Below are positions 8,101 to 17,112 of a stretch of DNA of 64,000 bases, piece after piece. Both the position numbers and the translations under genes were made by a program. The first letter of the stretch is position 1. The number at the start of each line of letters is the position of its first letter. The notes under the pieces are model-generated. The model made no database searches and was not told the DNA's origin. It saw only the letters and a program-made list of their open reading frames with translations. Source of the stretch: Anaerotignum propionicum DSM 1682 (lineage in GTDB: Bacteria > Bacillota > Clostridia > Lachnospirales > Anaerotignaceae); assembly GCF_001561955.1 (NCBI RefSeq), contig NZ_CP014223.1, positions 2,418,001 to 2,482,000 on the forward strand, given 5' to 3'.

Positions 8101-8568
8101 TTATTTTTGCTTAGGTGCAAATATGAACACTTCCAAATCCTCGTCATATCCTCTACCCATTTCGATGCCATCCACTTCTGCAATGACAACATCAACGGTC
8201 ATAAGCACCTTATTGCCTTCAATCAAATGACCACCATGGCCTGTACCGTACTGGTCAGATAAACTGTAATGTACATGTAACAAAGTCTCTCCCTTGTCAT
8301 CATGGCAAATCATACCAGATAGTGCCACCAATTCAATGGCACCTCTTAAAATGATAGGCTCACCGTAACCGTAACCTGCTTTCTTATCCTTCAACGGAAC
8401 CGGATTAAAGAACTGCGCACCATCCAAACTGCCGATACCGCTCAAAATCACACCATCTTTGATACCGTAGTCTTTACAAATTTTTTCAAGCCCTAAAAGT
8501 ACATCCTCACCGGGGCTCATTCTTGCAGCAACGATTCTTTTAATGTTTCCCTGTGCAGTTGAAATCAT
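8101..8568 (-). CDS. PPC (DUF296) domain protein
   Basis: This 155-residue protein is a single PPC domain. The metal-site histidines are visible in LHVH (97-100) and HGGHL (111-115), and the family's GIGS motif is at 44-47. PPC proteins form trimers; in plants they sit in AT-hook DNA-binding proteins, while single-domain bacterial ones are of unknown function and are often wrongly called DNA-binding. It lies 61 bp after the dehydrogenase gene on the same strand and is probably the last gene of the dehydrogenase operon, which hints at a metabolic rather than a DNA role. No signal peptide is present. Confidence 0.82.
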   Translation of the reverse strand: MISTAQGNIKRIVAARMSPGEDVLLGLEKICKDYGIKDGVILSGIGSLDGAQFFNPVPLKDKKAGYGYGEPIILRGAIELVALSGMICHDDKGETLLHVHYSLSDQYGTGHGGHLIEGNKVLMTVDVVIAEVDGIEMGRGYDEDLEVFIFAPKQK

Positions 8569-8629
8569 AATATTACTCCTTTCAAACCTCGCCTTTGAAG
8601 ATTCATCTTTCGTTTGTCATTAACTTTAA

Positions 8630-9508
8630 TTATTTCACTTCAATGCCCATATCCTGCTCAAACATTTTCACAAGGGCGCACTGATCTTCATTAATTAAGC
8701 CAGCCTCATCCATTCTGTTCATGTAGTTTAAAACAAGGGCAGACATAGGAATTTCCACACCCATATCCTCCGCAAGCTTTGCTGCATTTTTCATATCTTT
8801 TTGATGTACTGCAATTCTGGCGCTAGCACTAAAATCTCTGCTGATAATTTTAGGTACCTTTAAATCCATCACAGCATTCTGGGCAAATCCGTCTTTGATT
8901 GCATGAAATAATACCTCTGGATCTAAGCCTGCCTTTACCGCAAAAGCAAACGCTTCAGAAACTGCAATCAAATTGCACCCAACAATCATATTATTGGCAA
9001 GCTTGGCAACATCACCACAACCCGAGGAACCCATGTAGGTCACTCTGCTACCGACAAAGCCAATCAAATCCTTTACTTCCTCAAAAACTTCTTTATCGCC
9101 TCCGCACATTACAACCAATGTGCCTGCAATGGCTCCCGTTTCTCCGCCACTTACAGGAGAATCAATTAAAGACATTCCTGCCGCCTTCACCTCAGGGTAA
9201 AGTTTGCGGATTACACCGGGGAAGGTTGAACTGAAATCAACAATAATGGTACCCTTTTTCCCTTGAACAAGGATATCACTTACTACGCTTTCAACCAATT
9301 CATTTTTGGGAAGACACAAGAAAATAATTTCACAATTTTCATATACTGCTTTTGCATCCCCTGTGGCAATTCCGCCGGCCTCAGCAAATTTTTCTCTAGA
9401 GGCCTCCATCACGTCAAAACCAATCACAGGGCGACCGCTTTTTTTCAAAATATTTGTTGCCATGGGAAGCCCCATGATACCCATTCCAATAAAACCAAGC
9501 TTTTTCAT
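8630..9508 (-). CDS. NAD(P)-dependent beta-hydroxyacid dehydrogenase (HIBADH / GarR-like)
   Basis: This 292-residue enzyme belongs to the 3-hydroxyisobutyrate dehydrogenase family. The Rossmann loop GFIGMGIMG is at residues 5-13, the substrate-binding DSPVSGG at 116-122, and the catalytic lysine is K169 in GDVAKLANN. Members act on 3-hydroxyisobutyrate, tartronate semialdehyde (GarR) or related beta-hydroxy acids; the sequence alone does not settle which. It begins 15 bp after the E3 gene, so it is likely co-transcribed with the dehydrogenase complex. With a TRAP importer and a 2-oxo-acid dehydrogenase nearby, it could supply or use a hydroxyacid intermediate of the same pathway. Confidence 0.87.
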   Translation of the reverse strand: MKKLGFIGMGIMGLPMATNILKKSGRPVIGFDVMEASREKFAEAGGIATGDAKAVYENCEIIFLCLPKNELVESVVSDILVQGKKGTIIVDFSSTFPGVIRKLYPEVKAAGMSLIDSPVSGGETGAIAGTLVVMCGGDKEVFEEVKDLIGFVGSRVTYMGSSGCGDVAKLANNMIVGCNLIAVSEAFAFAVKAGLDPEVLFHAIKDGFAQNAVMDLKVPKIISRDFSASARIAVHQKDMKNAAKLAEDMGVEIPMSALVLNYMNRMDEAGLINEDQCALVKMFEQDMGIEVK

Positions 9509-9523
9509 ATCGCTTCCTCCTAA

Positions 9524-11224
9524 TTATTTATTGGGAATATGAATTGCTCTCTTTTCAGCTGCTAACGCAGCTTCTCTTACCGCCTCAGTCACTGTAGGAT
9601 GTGCATGAATTGTAGCAAAAATATCTTCCACTGTTGCTTCCATACCAATAGCTAAAGCACATTCTCCAATCAAATCTGTAGCTCTGGGCCCAAGAATATG
9701 AACACCCAATACCTCTTTATATTCCTTACCAATGATGAATTTAATCATCCCCACGCCGCCGTTCATAATCAAGGACTTACCATTTGCCATCAGAGGGAAT
9801 TTACCAACCTGATACTCTATGCCCAATTCCTTAGCTTTATCCTCTGTCAAACCTACCCCTGCAAATTCGGGGTCTGTATAAACACAAGAAGGATTTGTTG
9901 TTCCATCATAATTAACGTCCTCACCCAATGCATTTTCAGCCGCAATTTCGCCCTGTGCAGATGCAACGTGAGCAAGCATAACCTTACCTAAGCAATCGCC
10001 AATTGCATAAACATTGGCAACACTGGTCTCCATTTTATCATTTACTGATATACGACCTCTGTCATGGGAAATGCCAACTGCATCCAAATTCAAAGCTTCT
10101 GTATCGGTTCTTCTACCAACAGCAACCAAAATCTTTTCTGCTGTAAAGGCTTCTACCTTACTGCCAACTTCAACATTTACTTTTGTAGCTGCACCAACCG
10201 CTTCAACAGACTGAACCTTAGCGTCTGTCATGATTTTGATGCCTCTTGTTTCCATCATCTTACGAAGCTGAGCCGTCAATTCACCGTCCATCATAGGTAA
10301 AAGCTTGCTCATTGCCTCCACTACAGTAACTTCTGTTCCAAAACGTGAATACGCTGTTGCCAATTCAATGCCTATAACGCCGCCGCCGATTACCAACAAG
10401 CTCTTAGGTACTGTGTCGAAGGAAAGGGCTCCGGTGGAATCCACGCAGTTGGCATTTTCCTTTACCCCAGGAATTGGAGGTACAGCAGGTACAGAGCCAG
10501 CAGCAATAATAATTTTATCAAAGGTTAGGTTTTCTTTGGAACCATCTTTCTTAGTAACTGCCAAAGTATCCTTTGATGCAAATGATGCAACACCCTCAAT
10601 CACCTTGATCTTGTTTGCCTTCATCAATCCGCTTACGCCGCTGACTAATTGGTTTGTTACTGCGCTTTTCTTCGCTTGAACCTTGTTCCAGTCAACACCC
10701 TTTACTTCCACATTAATGCCCAGCTCCGCCATTTCCTTTGCCTCAGCCAAAGCTTCTGCGGAATGCAAAAGAACCTTCGTAGGAATACAACCAACATTTA
10801 AACAAGTACCACCCAGCTTATTCTTTTCAATTAAAGTTACCTCGCCGCCCAATTGTGCCGCACGAATTGCCGCAACATAACCACCGGGACCACCGCCGAT
10901 AACCGCAATTGTTGTTTTACCATCTTTTTTAGGTGCAGGTGCTACCTGATGGGTCGCTGCTGGTGCCGTGCCGCCAATCACTTCACCTGCTTGCCCAATA
11001 TATGCCAAAATCCCCTTTACAGGTACATCCTTTCCTTCCTCTGCAACTATTTTGATCAGTGTGCCTTCTGCTTCGCTGGCTACTTCACTGGTTAGTTTAT
11101 CTGTGGTGATTTCTACAAGAATATCACCAACCTTAACGGTATCGCCTTCTTTTTTGATCCACTTGGAAACAGTGCCTTCTTCCATAGTCAAACCAAGCTG
11201 AGGCATTTTTACCTCTACTGCCAT
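9524..11224 (-). CDS. lpdA: Dihydrolipoyl dehydrogenase (E3) with N-terminal lipoyl domain
   Basis: This 566-residue flavoprotein reoxidises dihydrolipoamide with NAD+. Residues 1-78 form a lipoyl domain with the modified lysine K43 in EITTDKLTSEV. An Ala/Pro/Gly-rich linker leads to the disulfide oxidoreductase part, with an FAD loop GGGPGG near 118, the redox disulfide in GGTCLNVGCIPTK near 150, an NAD-binding GGGVIG near 280 and the catalytic histidine in HAHPTVTE near the end. E3 with its own lipoyl domain is known in several acetoin and pyruvate dehydrogenase clusters. The start at 11224 has AGGAGG 7 nt ahead; an in-frame upstream start would skip it. A terminator-like hairpin and a palindrome separate this gene from E2, so it may also be transcribed separately. 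Confidence 0.93.
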   Translation of the reverse strand: MAVEVKMPQLGLTMEEGTVSKWIKKEGDTVKVGDILVEITTDKLTSEVASEAEGTLIKIVAEEGKDVPVKGILAYIGQAGEVIGGTAPAATHQVAPAPKKDGKTTIAVIGGGPGGYVAAIRAAQLGGEVTLIEKNKLGGTCLNVGCIPTKVLLHSAEALAEAKEMAELGINVEVKGVDWNKVQAKKSAVTNQLVSGVSGLMKANKIKVIEGVASFASKDTLAVTKKDGSKENLTFDKIIIAAGSVPAVPPIPGVKENANCVDSTGALSFDTVPKSLLVIGGGVIGIELATAYSRFGTEVTVVEAMSKLLPMMDGELTAQLRKMMETRGIKIMTDAKVQSVEAVGAATKVNVEVGSKVEAFTAEKILVAVGRRTDTEALNLDAVGISHDRGRISVNDKMETSVANVYAIGDCLGKVMLAHVASAQGEIAAENALGEDVNYDGTTNPSCVYTDPEFAGVGLTEDKAKELGIEYQVGKFPLMANGKSLIMNGGVGMIKFIIGKEYKEVLGVHILGPRATDLIGECALAIGMEATVEDIFATIHAHPTVTEAVREAALAAEKRAIHIPNK

Positions 11225-11244
11225 TTGAATTCCTCCTAATCTAT

Positions 11245-11264
11245 TTTGTACAAATTTGTACAAA
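11245..11264. promoter_or_regulatory. Perfect 20-bp palindrome before the E3 gene
   Basis: TTTGTACAAATTTGTACAAA reads the same on both strands and contains two copies of TTTGTACAAA. It lies 20 bp upstream of the E3 start codon, next to the ribosome site. A single TTTGTACAAA copy also occurs at 19285-19294 upstream of the GntR gene. It is probably a binding site for a dimeric regulator; which one is not known. Confidence 0.5.
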
Positions 11265-11311
11265 CCTTTTTGTTTTTATAAAAGGGTTATTATTCGGCAA
11301 AATTTTGAAAA

Positions 11312-11345
11312 GTCCTCCTTAGGCAGAACCTGCGTTAAGGAGGAC
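11312..11345 (-). terminator. Hairpin between E2 and E3 genes
   Basis: GTCCTCCTTA and TAAGGAGGAC form a ten-pair stem with a 14-base loop, followed on the minus strand by TTTTCAAAATTTT. It lies about 200 bp after the E2 stop. It should stop or reduce transcription from E1-E2 into E3. The remaining 321 bp between the two genes hold no frame. Confidence 0.7.
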
Positions 11346-11545
11346 CTCCCAATAGACGTGTGCTTTATAGAGGTTTGGGATAATAAAAATACTAAATTTG
11401 CAGTATTTCGGGTTGTATTACTATAAAGGCGTCTACTTTTGTTTTTTCGTGAAAGGAGCCGAAACCCTTTCCCTTTTCTTTTGTAATTTATGCTAATATT
11501 AGCATTTTATCTTTAGTCATCATGCAAAAAACAGACTATGTCAAA

Positions 11546-12784
11546 TTAAAGTAAAATTTTCATAGGGTTTTCCAACAGCTCTTTGATTGCCAATTCAAAC
11601 TTGGCAGCTGTTGCACCATCAATCAGTCTATGGTCAAATGTGAAGGAAATGCGCATAAATTGTCTCTTTGAGATATTGCCCTCATCATCCATCACCAACT
11701 CATCCTGTACTGCGCATACACCCAAAATACCGGAATCAGGCTGATTTACAATGGGGTCAAATGTCTCTACACCAAACATACCCAGATTGGAAATGGAGAA
11801 AGTGGAACCTTTATATTCATCCATACCCAGTTTGTTTGTTCTTGCTCTTTCTGCCAAATCCTTTGCTGTAGCAGAAATTTCCTCAAGACTCATTTTATCA
11901 ATATCCTTCAAAACAGGAACAATTAAGCCCTCATCCAAGGCAACAGCCATACCAACATTCACATGGGCACGCTTGATGATTTTGTCTCCATCTAATGTTA
12001 CCAGGATGTGTTTGTTATTTTTCAAAGCCTTTGCAACTGCCTTTAAGATAAAGTCGTTTACGGAATATTTTACGCCAAGGTCTTCGTTAACCTGCTTGCG
12101 GAATTTCATCAAGTTGGTTACGTCAATCTTCACGTTCTGTGTCACGCTGGGAATTTCTCTGCGAGACTGTGCCATACGTTCTGCAACAACTTTTCTCATA
12201 CCCGCCAATTTCACAACTTCGTCACCTTCCATTAAATCAATGGAACCGGAAGCTATAACAGGTGCAGGTGTGGATGCTGCTGCTTGTGTAGCCACCGTTG
12301 CCACAACAGGTGCACTTTGTGCTGCTGTCAGAATATCCTTTTGTACAATACGTCCTGCTGGACCGGAGCCCTTAACGTTTGTGTAATCAATCCCCATTTT
12401 TGTTGCTGTTTTTCTCGCCAAAGGAGAGATACGTACTCTGCCAGTAGCTGTAACAGCCACTGCTGCCAGAGGTGCTGCCACAACAGGTGCCACCTCTACC
12501 ACAGGTGCTGTCGCTGGTGCTGCTTCTGCACTGCCCACTGTCTCACCGGGCTCTCCAATATATGCCAACAAGCCTTTTACAGGAATATCTTCCCCTTCTT
12601 GTGCAACGATTTTTAACATTGTTCCGTCAAATTCGCTTTCTACTTCGCTTGTCAATTTATCTGTTGTAATCTCAACAATAACGTCGCCGGCTTTCACCGC
12701 TTCGCCTTCTTTTTTCACCCATCTGGTTACGGTACCTTCTTCCATGGTAAGGCCCAGCTGAGGCATCTTTACTTCAAAAGCCAT
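11546..12784 (-). CDS. Dihydrolipoamide acyltransferase (E2)
   Basis: This 412-residue protein is the core of the 2-oxo-acid dehydrogenase complex and passes the acyl group from lipoate to CoA. Residues 1-78 are the lipoyl domain with K43 in EITTDKLTSEV. After an Ala/Pro/Val linker comes the peripheral-subunit-binding domain (about 115-150, with VRISPLARKTA), a second Ala-rich linker, and the catalytic domain from about 190, with the active-site histidine in DHRLIDGATAAKF near the end. All key motifs are intact. GGAGGG stands before the ATG. The gene follows E1 beta by 17 bp. The lipoyl domain is very close in sequence to that of E3, which suggests duplication. Confidence 0.93.
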   Translation of the reverse strand: MAFEVKMPQLGLTMEEGTVTRWVKKEGEAVKAGDVIVEITTDKLTSEVESEFDGTMLKIVAQEGEDIPVKGLLAYIGEPGETVGSAEAAPATAPVVEVAPVVAAPLAAVAVTATGRVRISPLARKTATKMGIDYTNVKGSGPAGRIVQKDILTAAQSAPVVATVATQAAASTPAPVIASGSIDLMEGDEVVKLAGMRKVVAERMAQSRREIPSVTQNVKIDVTNLMKFRKQVNEDLGVKYSVNDFILKAVAKALKNNKHILVTLDGDKIIKRAHVNVGMAVALDEGLIVPVLKDIDKMSLEEISATAKDLAERARTNKLGMDEYKGSTFSISNLGMFGVETFDPIVNQPDSGILGVCAVQDELVMDDEGNISKRQFMRISFTFDHRLIDGATAAKFELAIKELLENPMKILL

Positions 12785-12801
12785 GACTTTCCCTCCTTTA
12801 A

Positions 12802-13782
12802 TTACTTATTCAGAACTTTTTTCACTGCTTTTACAATATCTGCAGGGTGAGGGAAGTTTTCATCCTCCAGTGTAGGGCTGAAAGGAGAAACAATATTCAG
12901 ACCGCAAACACGTTCTACCGGTGCATCTAATTCATCAAATAATTCCTCTGCAATCTGTGCAGAAATTTCACCTGCATAGCTGCCTCTTTTTACTTCCTCG
13001 GAAAGAACGATAACATTGTGTGTCTTGGAAACAGATTTCACAATTGCATCCCAATCTAAAGGAACTAATGTACGAAGGTCAAGGACTTCAACATGAATGC
13101 CCACTTTTGCCAATTCCTCGGCAGCTTCCAAAGCAAAGTATACTTGGCGGCTCCATGTAATAATTGTCAGATCTGTTCCTTCTTTTTTTACATCAGCAAC
13201 GCCCAAAGGAATTGTATATTCGCCTTCAGGTAATTCTTCTTTTTTCGCATATAACAGCTTGTGCTCCATAAACATAACAGGGTCATCATCACGCACTGCG
13301 GATTTCAAAAGACCTTTTGCATCAGCAGCTGTAGAAGGCGCAACAACTTTCAAGCCTGGTGTGTGACAGAAAATATTCTCCAAACACTGAGAGTGCTGTC
13401 CTGCGTTTCTTCTGCCTGCGCCCATTGGTAATCTGAGTACCATTGGCACTGTTGCCTGACCACCTGTCATATATCTCATCTTTGCTGCCTGATTAATAAT
13501 AGGGTCTGCCGCAACTGTAATAAAGTCATCATACATCAATTCTACAACAGGGCGAATACCTCTCATTGCCGCACCCACCGCCATACCGCAGAAACCGGAT
13601 TCGGAAATTGGTGTATCATATACTCTGTGTTCGCCAAATTCTTTTTGGAAACCAACGGTGATGCCAAAAACATTACCCATCTTCCCCATATCCTCGCCGA
13701 GGATAATTACATTTTCATCTCTTGCCATTTCTTCATGCAAAGCTTCACCAATTGCCTTGCTGATGCTTAATACCTTACTCAT
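12802..13782 (-). CDS. 2-oxo-acid / acetoin dehydrogenase E1 beta subunit
   Basis: This 326-residue protein has the beta-subunit pattern of TPP-dependent E1: EDMGKMGNVFG near residue 30, the YDTPISESGFCGMAVGAA segment that lines the cofactor site, and the conserved GGQATVPMV and AGQHSQCLE blocks. It has the transketolase-type pyrimidine-binding fold followed by the C-terminal transketolase domain. It overlaps the alpha gene by 4 bp, so the two subunits are coupled in translation. The family includes pyruvate dehydrogenase (PdhB) and acetoin dehydrogenase (AcoB); the sequence does not allow me to choose with confidence. Confidence 0.9.
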   Translation of the reverse strand: MSKVLSISKAIGEALHEEMARDENVIILGEDMGKMGNVFGITVGFQKEFGEHRVYDTPISESGFCGMAVGAAMRGIRPVVELMYDDFITVAADPIINQAAKMRYMTGGQATVPMVLRLPMGAGRRNAGQHSQCLENIFCHTPGLKVVAPSTAADAKGLLKSAVRDDDPVMFMEHKLLYAKKEELPEGEYTIPLGVADVKKEGTDLTIITWSRQVYFALEAAEELAKVGIHVEVLDLRTLVPLDWDAIVKSVSKTHNVIVLSEEVKRGSYAGEISAQIAEELFDELDAPVERVCGLNIVSPFSPTLEDENFPHPADIVKAVKKVLNK

Positions 13783-14777
13783 CTTGCAACACTCCTTTCA
13801 TTATCAGAGCTATAAACATCTGTTGTAGCTTCGGAAGGATCGGGGTATTCAGATGCTACAGCAAATTCATAGGCCGCATCCATCTCTGCCTTTACTTCCT
13901 CTTCAACGGCAACCAGTTCCTCTTCCGTTGCAACTTTTTCGTCTAATAATCTTGCTCTCATGTTGGGAATGCCATCATCTTTATGTGCGTTTTCCATATA
14001 TTCAGCGGGACGATAGTTGGCAGGGTCTCCGCAGTAGTGTCCTTGATGACGATATGTGATACATTCAACAATAGATGGACCGTTGCCGGCTCTGGCAAAA
14101 TCCGCTGCCTCTTTTACTGCTTCGTAAACAATCACGGGATCATTGCCATCTACTGTAGTTCCGGGAATATCATAACCTTTCGCGCGAACTGCAATGGTAT
14201 CTGTATTTGTTACTGAATGAATGTTAGTAGATACACCATATTTGTTGTTTTCACATAGGAATACAACAGGTAGCTTCCAAGCTGCCGCCATATTCACCGC
14301 TTCATGAAAAGTTCCCTGGTTTGAAGCACTGTCACCAAAGAAGCAAAGTGTAACATGCTTGTCTCCCAGAACCTTAGAGGCCAAAGCGGAACCGGTAGCT
14401 ATGGGAATTCCCGCACCAACGATACCATTTGCACCTAAGTGATGCAGGCCTTCAACATCCGCAATATGCATGGAACCGCCTTTACCATTGCAATATCCTG
14501 TTTTCTTGCCAAACAATTCGGCAAGCATTTTATCTAATTTGCCGCCTTTGGCAATGGTATGTCCGTGTCCTCTGTGGGTTGTAGCCATATAATCTTCTTT
14601 TTCCAAGGCATAGCAAGCACCCGCTGCTACAGCCTCCTGACCAATACACAGGTGAATATTACCTGCAAGCATTCCCTTTGTGAAGCATTCAGCCGCTCTT
14701 GTTTCAAATGCTCTGATACGAATCATCATGCGATACAAATCAATGAGCATTTCTTTTGAATATTTCTTCTTAGCCAA
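13779..14777 (-). CDS. 2-oxo-acid / acetoin dehydrogenase E1 alpha subunit
   Basis: This subunit of about 332 residues binds thiamine diphosphate: the motif runs from GDSASNQGTFHEAVN to FLCENN, about residues 155-188. It oxidatively cleaves a 2-oxo acid or acetoin and hands the acyl group to lipoate on E2. The start is not certain. A TTG at 14777 (MAKKKYSKEML) has AAGGGTGAT at the right distance, while a GTG nine bases earlier would lie inside that ribosome site; I choose the TTG. It is the first gene of the E1-E2 block. About 113 bp upstream of it lies an inverted repeat similar to those in front of the GntR gene. Confidence 0.9.
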   Translation of the reverse strand: MAKKKYSKEMLIDLYRMMIRIRAFETRAAECFTKGMLAGNIHLCIGQEAVAAGACYALEKEDYMATTHRGHGHTIAKGGKLDKMLAELFGKKTGYCNGKGGSMHIADVEGLHHLGANGIVGAGIPIATGSALASKVLGDKHVTLCFFGDSASNQGTFHEAVNMAAAWKLPVVFLCENNKYGVSTNIHSVTNTDTIAVRAKGYDIPGTTVDGNDPVIVYEAVKEAADFARAGNGPSIVECITYRHQGHYCGDPANYRPAEYMENAHKDDGIPNMRARLLDEKVATEEELVAVEEEVKAEMDAAYEFAVASEYPDPSEATTDVYSSDNERSVAR

Positions 14778-14889
14778 TGAAATCACCCTTTTCTTAAGTT
14801 TTTAGTTATATAATTATATTATGTTTTATAATATTGCTTTCAATTCCGAGTGCCACTTGTAACTTGTCATGTATGTCTCGCAAAACCTC

Positions 14890-14903
14890 TATTACCTGTA
14901 ATA
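14890..14903. promoter_or_regulatory. Candidate operator (TATTAC-CT-GTAATA) upstream of E1 alpha
   Basis: Two perfect six-base arms are separated by CT. The inner GT-N3-AC spacing in GTAATAC agrees with the known taste of FadR-type GntR regulators for GT-N3-AC cores. The site is about 110 bp before the start codon. A 12-of-14 match and an 11-of-14 match lie upstream of the local gntR gene. Confidence 0.5.
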
Positions 14904-15028
14904 CAAGATAGTGGCGAATGAAAAGCCGTCTTTTATACGGCCACATAAATTTCTTATCTTTTGTTTCCTAAAAGCCGATTTTCCTTTGTAAATTATTCAT
15001 TTTCATCCTTTGTATATATTCTTGTAAT

Positions 15029-15058
15029 TTAGGTACCGCTGCTATCAGCGGCACCTAA
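15029..15058 (-). terminator. Strong hairpin after dctM
   Basis: TTAGGTACCGCTG pairs with CAGCGGCACCTAA over thirteen positions with one mismatch and a four-base loop, starting 22 bp after the dctM stop. The T-run on the minus side is poor (AAATTACAAG), so it may act as a terminator, a processing site or a stabiliser of the dct message. Confidence 0.55.
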
Positions 15059-15079
15059 TATACACCCTTTTAAATTTAT

Positions 15080-16366
15080 TTACTTAATCTGTCCAATCAT
15101 TCTTGGCAAGAACAAGGAGATGTCAGGAATAAAGGTTAAGATGAACAGTGCCACGATACCCGCAATGAGGAAAGGGATAATCTTTCTACAAATATCTGCA
15201 ACTGGAATTTCTGCAACATTACAACCAACGTAAAGGTTAATACCTACAGGAGGTGTAATCATACCGATTGCCATGTTTACTGTCAAGAAAACACCTGCAT
15301 GAAGCAGACTTACATCAATTGCGTTCAAAACAGGAACTATAATAGGCAACAGGATATAGAATGCAGAGTTTGCATCAAGGAAGCAACCTGCAATCAAGAA
15401 AATAATATTAATTAACAGTAAGATTATGTATTTGTTGTCACTTACCGCAAGAACCATCTGAGACAGCTGACTTGCAATCTGGCTTGTCGTTAAAATCCAT
15501 GCAAATACCGCTGCTGCTGCAATGATAAACATTACTGTTGCAGAGGATACGGCAGATTCCATAAAAATATGATACAAATCTTTCAGTTTAATTTCTCTGT
15601 AAATAAAGATACCCACAATCAAACCGTAAATAACAGCAATACCTGCTGCTTCAGTAGGTGTAAAGATACCTGCGTAAATACCACCTAGAATGATTACTGG
15701 TGTCATCAATCCCCAGAAAGCATCCTTAAAAGCAATCAATCTGTCCTTACCACTCATTTTAGGTTGAGCAATAATTTCTTTGTTGTTTCTGGAATCCCAT
15801 GCTGCTGCCATATAGTACGCAATACCTACAACAATACCGGGAATGATACCAGCGGTAAACAGTGCACCAACAGAAACGTCAGTACAAGAAGCGTAAACTA
15901 CATACGCAATACTTGGTGGAATAATGATACCGATGGCACCGGAAGCACTAACCAAAGCAGCAGGCATATCTTTGCCATAGCCAGCCTTTACCATTGCGGG
16001 AATCAAAACAGGACCAATCGCCGCAACAGTAGCGGGGCCTGAGCCTGAAATTGCAGCAAAGAAACATGCAACAATAACAACGACTGCCATTAATCCACCT
16101 TTTCTGTGACCAACGCAAGCGTTTGCAAAACTAATTAAACGTTTGGAAATACCGGCATATTCCATAATACTACCGGCTAAAATAAAGAACGGAATCGCAA
16201 GCAACGTAAACTTGGCTGTGCCGGAATATAAGATGCCGGGAATAACGGAAAGTGGAAACTGACCGTACATTAAGCCAACGGATGCTGCTAAACCAAGAGA
16301 AATTGCAATGGGTACATTCAGGAATACCAGTACAAAGAATAACCCAAAAAGAATTAAAGTCATCAT
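15080..16366 (-). CDS. dctM: TRAP transporter large membrane subunit (DctM)
   Basis: This 428-residue protein has about twelve hydrophobic segments and the conserved DctM features such as FFILAGSIMEYAGISKRL near residue 60 and GSGPATVAAIG near 110. It is the channel-forming subunit that brings a carboxylate bound by DctP into the cell, driven by the sodium gradient. It overlaps dctQ by 4 bp (ATGA). The substrate cannot be read from DctM; the nearby regulator and enzymes suggest an organic acid that feeds the dehydrogenase complex. Length is normal for the family. Confidence 0.92.
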   Translation of the reverse strand: MMTLILFGLFFVLVFLNVPIAISLGLAASVGLMYGQFPLSVIPGILYSGTAKFTLLAIPFFILAGSIMEYAGISKRLISFANACVGHRKGGLMAVVVIVACFFAAISGSGPATVAAIGPVLIPAMVKAGYGKDMPAALVSASGAIGIIIPPSIAYVVYASCTDVSVGALFTAGIIPGIVVGIAYYMAAAWDSRNNKEIIAQPKMSGKDRLIAFKDAFWGLMTPVIILGGIYAGIFTPTEAAGIAVIYGLIVGIFIYREIKLKDLYHIFMESAVSSATVMFIIAAAAVFAWILTTSQIASQLSQMVLAVSDNKYIILLLINIIFLIAGCFLDANSAFYILLPIIVPVLNAIDVSLLHAGVFLTVNMAIGMITPPVGINLYVGCNVAEIPVADICRKIIPFLIAGIVALFILTFIPDISLFLPRMIGQIK

Positions 16367-16866
16367 GCCTCAGTACCCCCCTTTTTTTCTTCATTCCACA
16401 GGCCTTTCACTTGAAGATAACCTGCCTGTATTATACGAATGATAACAAAAACCGCACCAACAGGCATAGATAGCCCCTGTACTGCCTGAGGCATTCTCAA
16501 AACAGGAGTTGTAGAGCCCATAGCAATCTGACCCTGTACCATTACTATGCCGAAATAGAAAACAAGTACCATAAAGATTAAACTGCAAACCACACTGAAT
16601 AATGCCAGCATCGCTTTTGTTTTTCCGTGGAACAAATCAACAAGAAAACTCATACCCAAGTGAGCGTATCTTTTAAAGCCGGCTGCAACACCCAACATTG
16701 TCACCCATACAAATACTGTAACAGTTAATTCTTCCGTAAAGGAAAAAGAATTTGCAAAACAATATCTAAAAACAACGTTGAGGAAATTCATAATCGCCAT
16801 ATAGGACATCATAAGAATGATGAGCGTTTCTTCAAAATAATCAAGTATTTTGGAAAGCAATTTCAT
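16363..16866 (-). CDS. dctQ: TRAP transporter small membrane subunit (DctQ)
   Basis: This 167-residue protein has four hydrophobic segments (about 15-38, 47-68, 88-110 and 128-148) and the family-typical SFTEELTVTVFVWVTMLG stretch in the second. It binds DctM to form the membrane part of the transporter. The ATG at 16866 is chosen because AAGGTGG lies 6-7 bases ahead; a GTG three codons upstream would overlap it. A hairpin between dctP and dctQ probably makes the membrane subunits less abundant than the binding protein. Confidence 0.9.
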   Translation of the reverse strand: MKLLSKILDYFEETLIILMMSYMAIMNFLNVVFRYCFANSFSFTEELTVTVFVWVTMLGVAAGFKRYAHLGMSFLVDLFHGKTKAMLALFSVVCSLIFMVLVFYFGIVMVQGQIAMGSTTPVLRMPQAVQGLSMPVGAVFVIIRIIQAGYLQVKGLWNEEKKGGTEA

Positions 16867-17036
16867 ATTTTCCACCTTTCTTTCGTTTTTTAATTTTCAT
16901 TCACGCCAAATAGCACGAATATTATTACAAAATAAGTATTAATAATTAATAAACTATACTAGTCTTTCAGCGCACCTTTTTCTTTTGTTTAGTCTCTATT
17001 AAAATTTCAAAATAATTCCATTATGTACAGTAAAAA

Positions 17037-17071
17037 GAGAGGGCAGGGACAGCGTGTCTACCTGCCCTCTC
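17037..17071 (-). terminator. Hairpin between dctP and dctQ
   Basis: GAGAGGGCAGG and CCTGCCCTCTC form an eleven-pair GC-rich stem with a 13-base loop, followed on the minus strand by TTTTT. It is an efficient-looking intrinsic terminator 42 bp after dctP. Partial read-through would give more DctP than DctQ/DctM, a common arrangement for binding-protein transporters. Confidence 0.8.
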
Positions 17072-17112
17072 GACACTACAGTTTCATGATTTTCTTATTT
17101 TTTTATTCTAAA

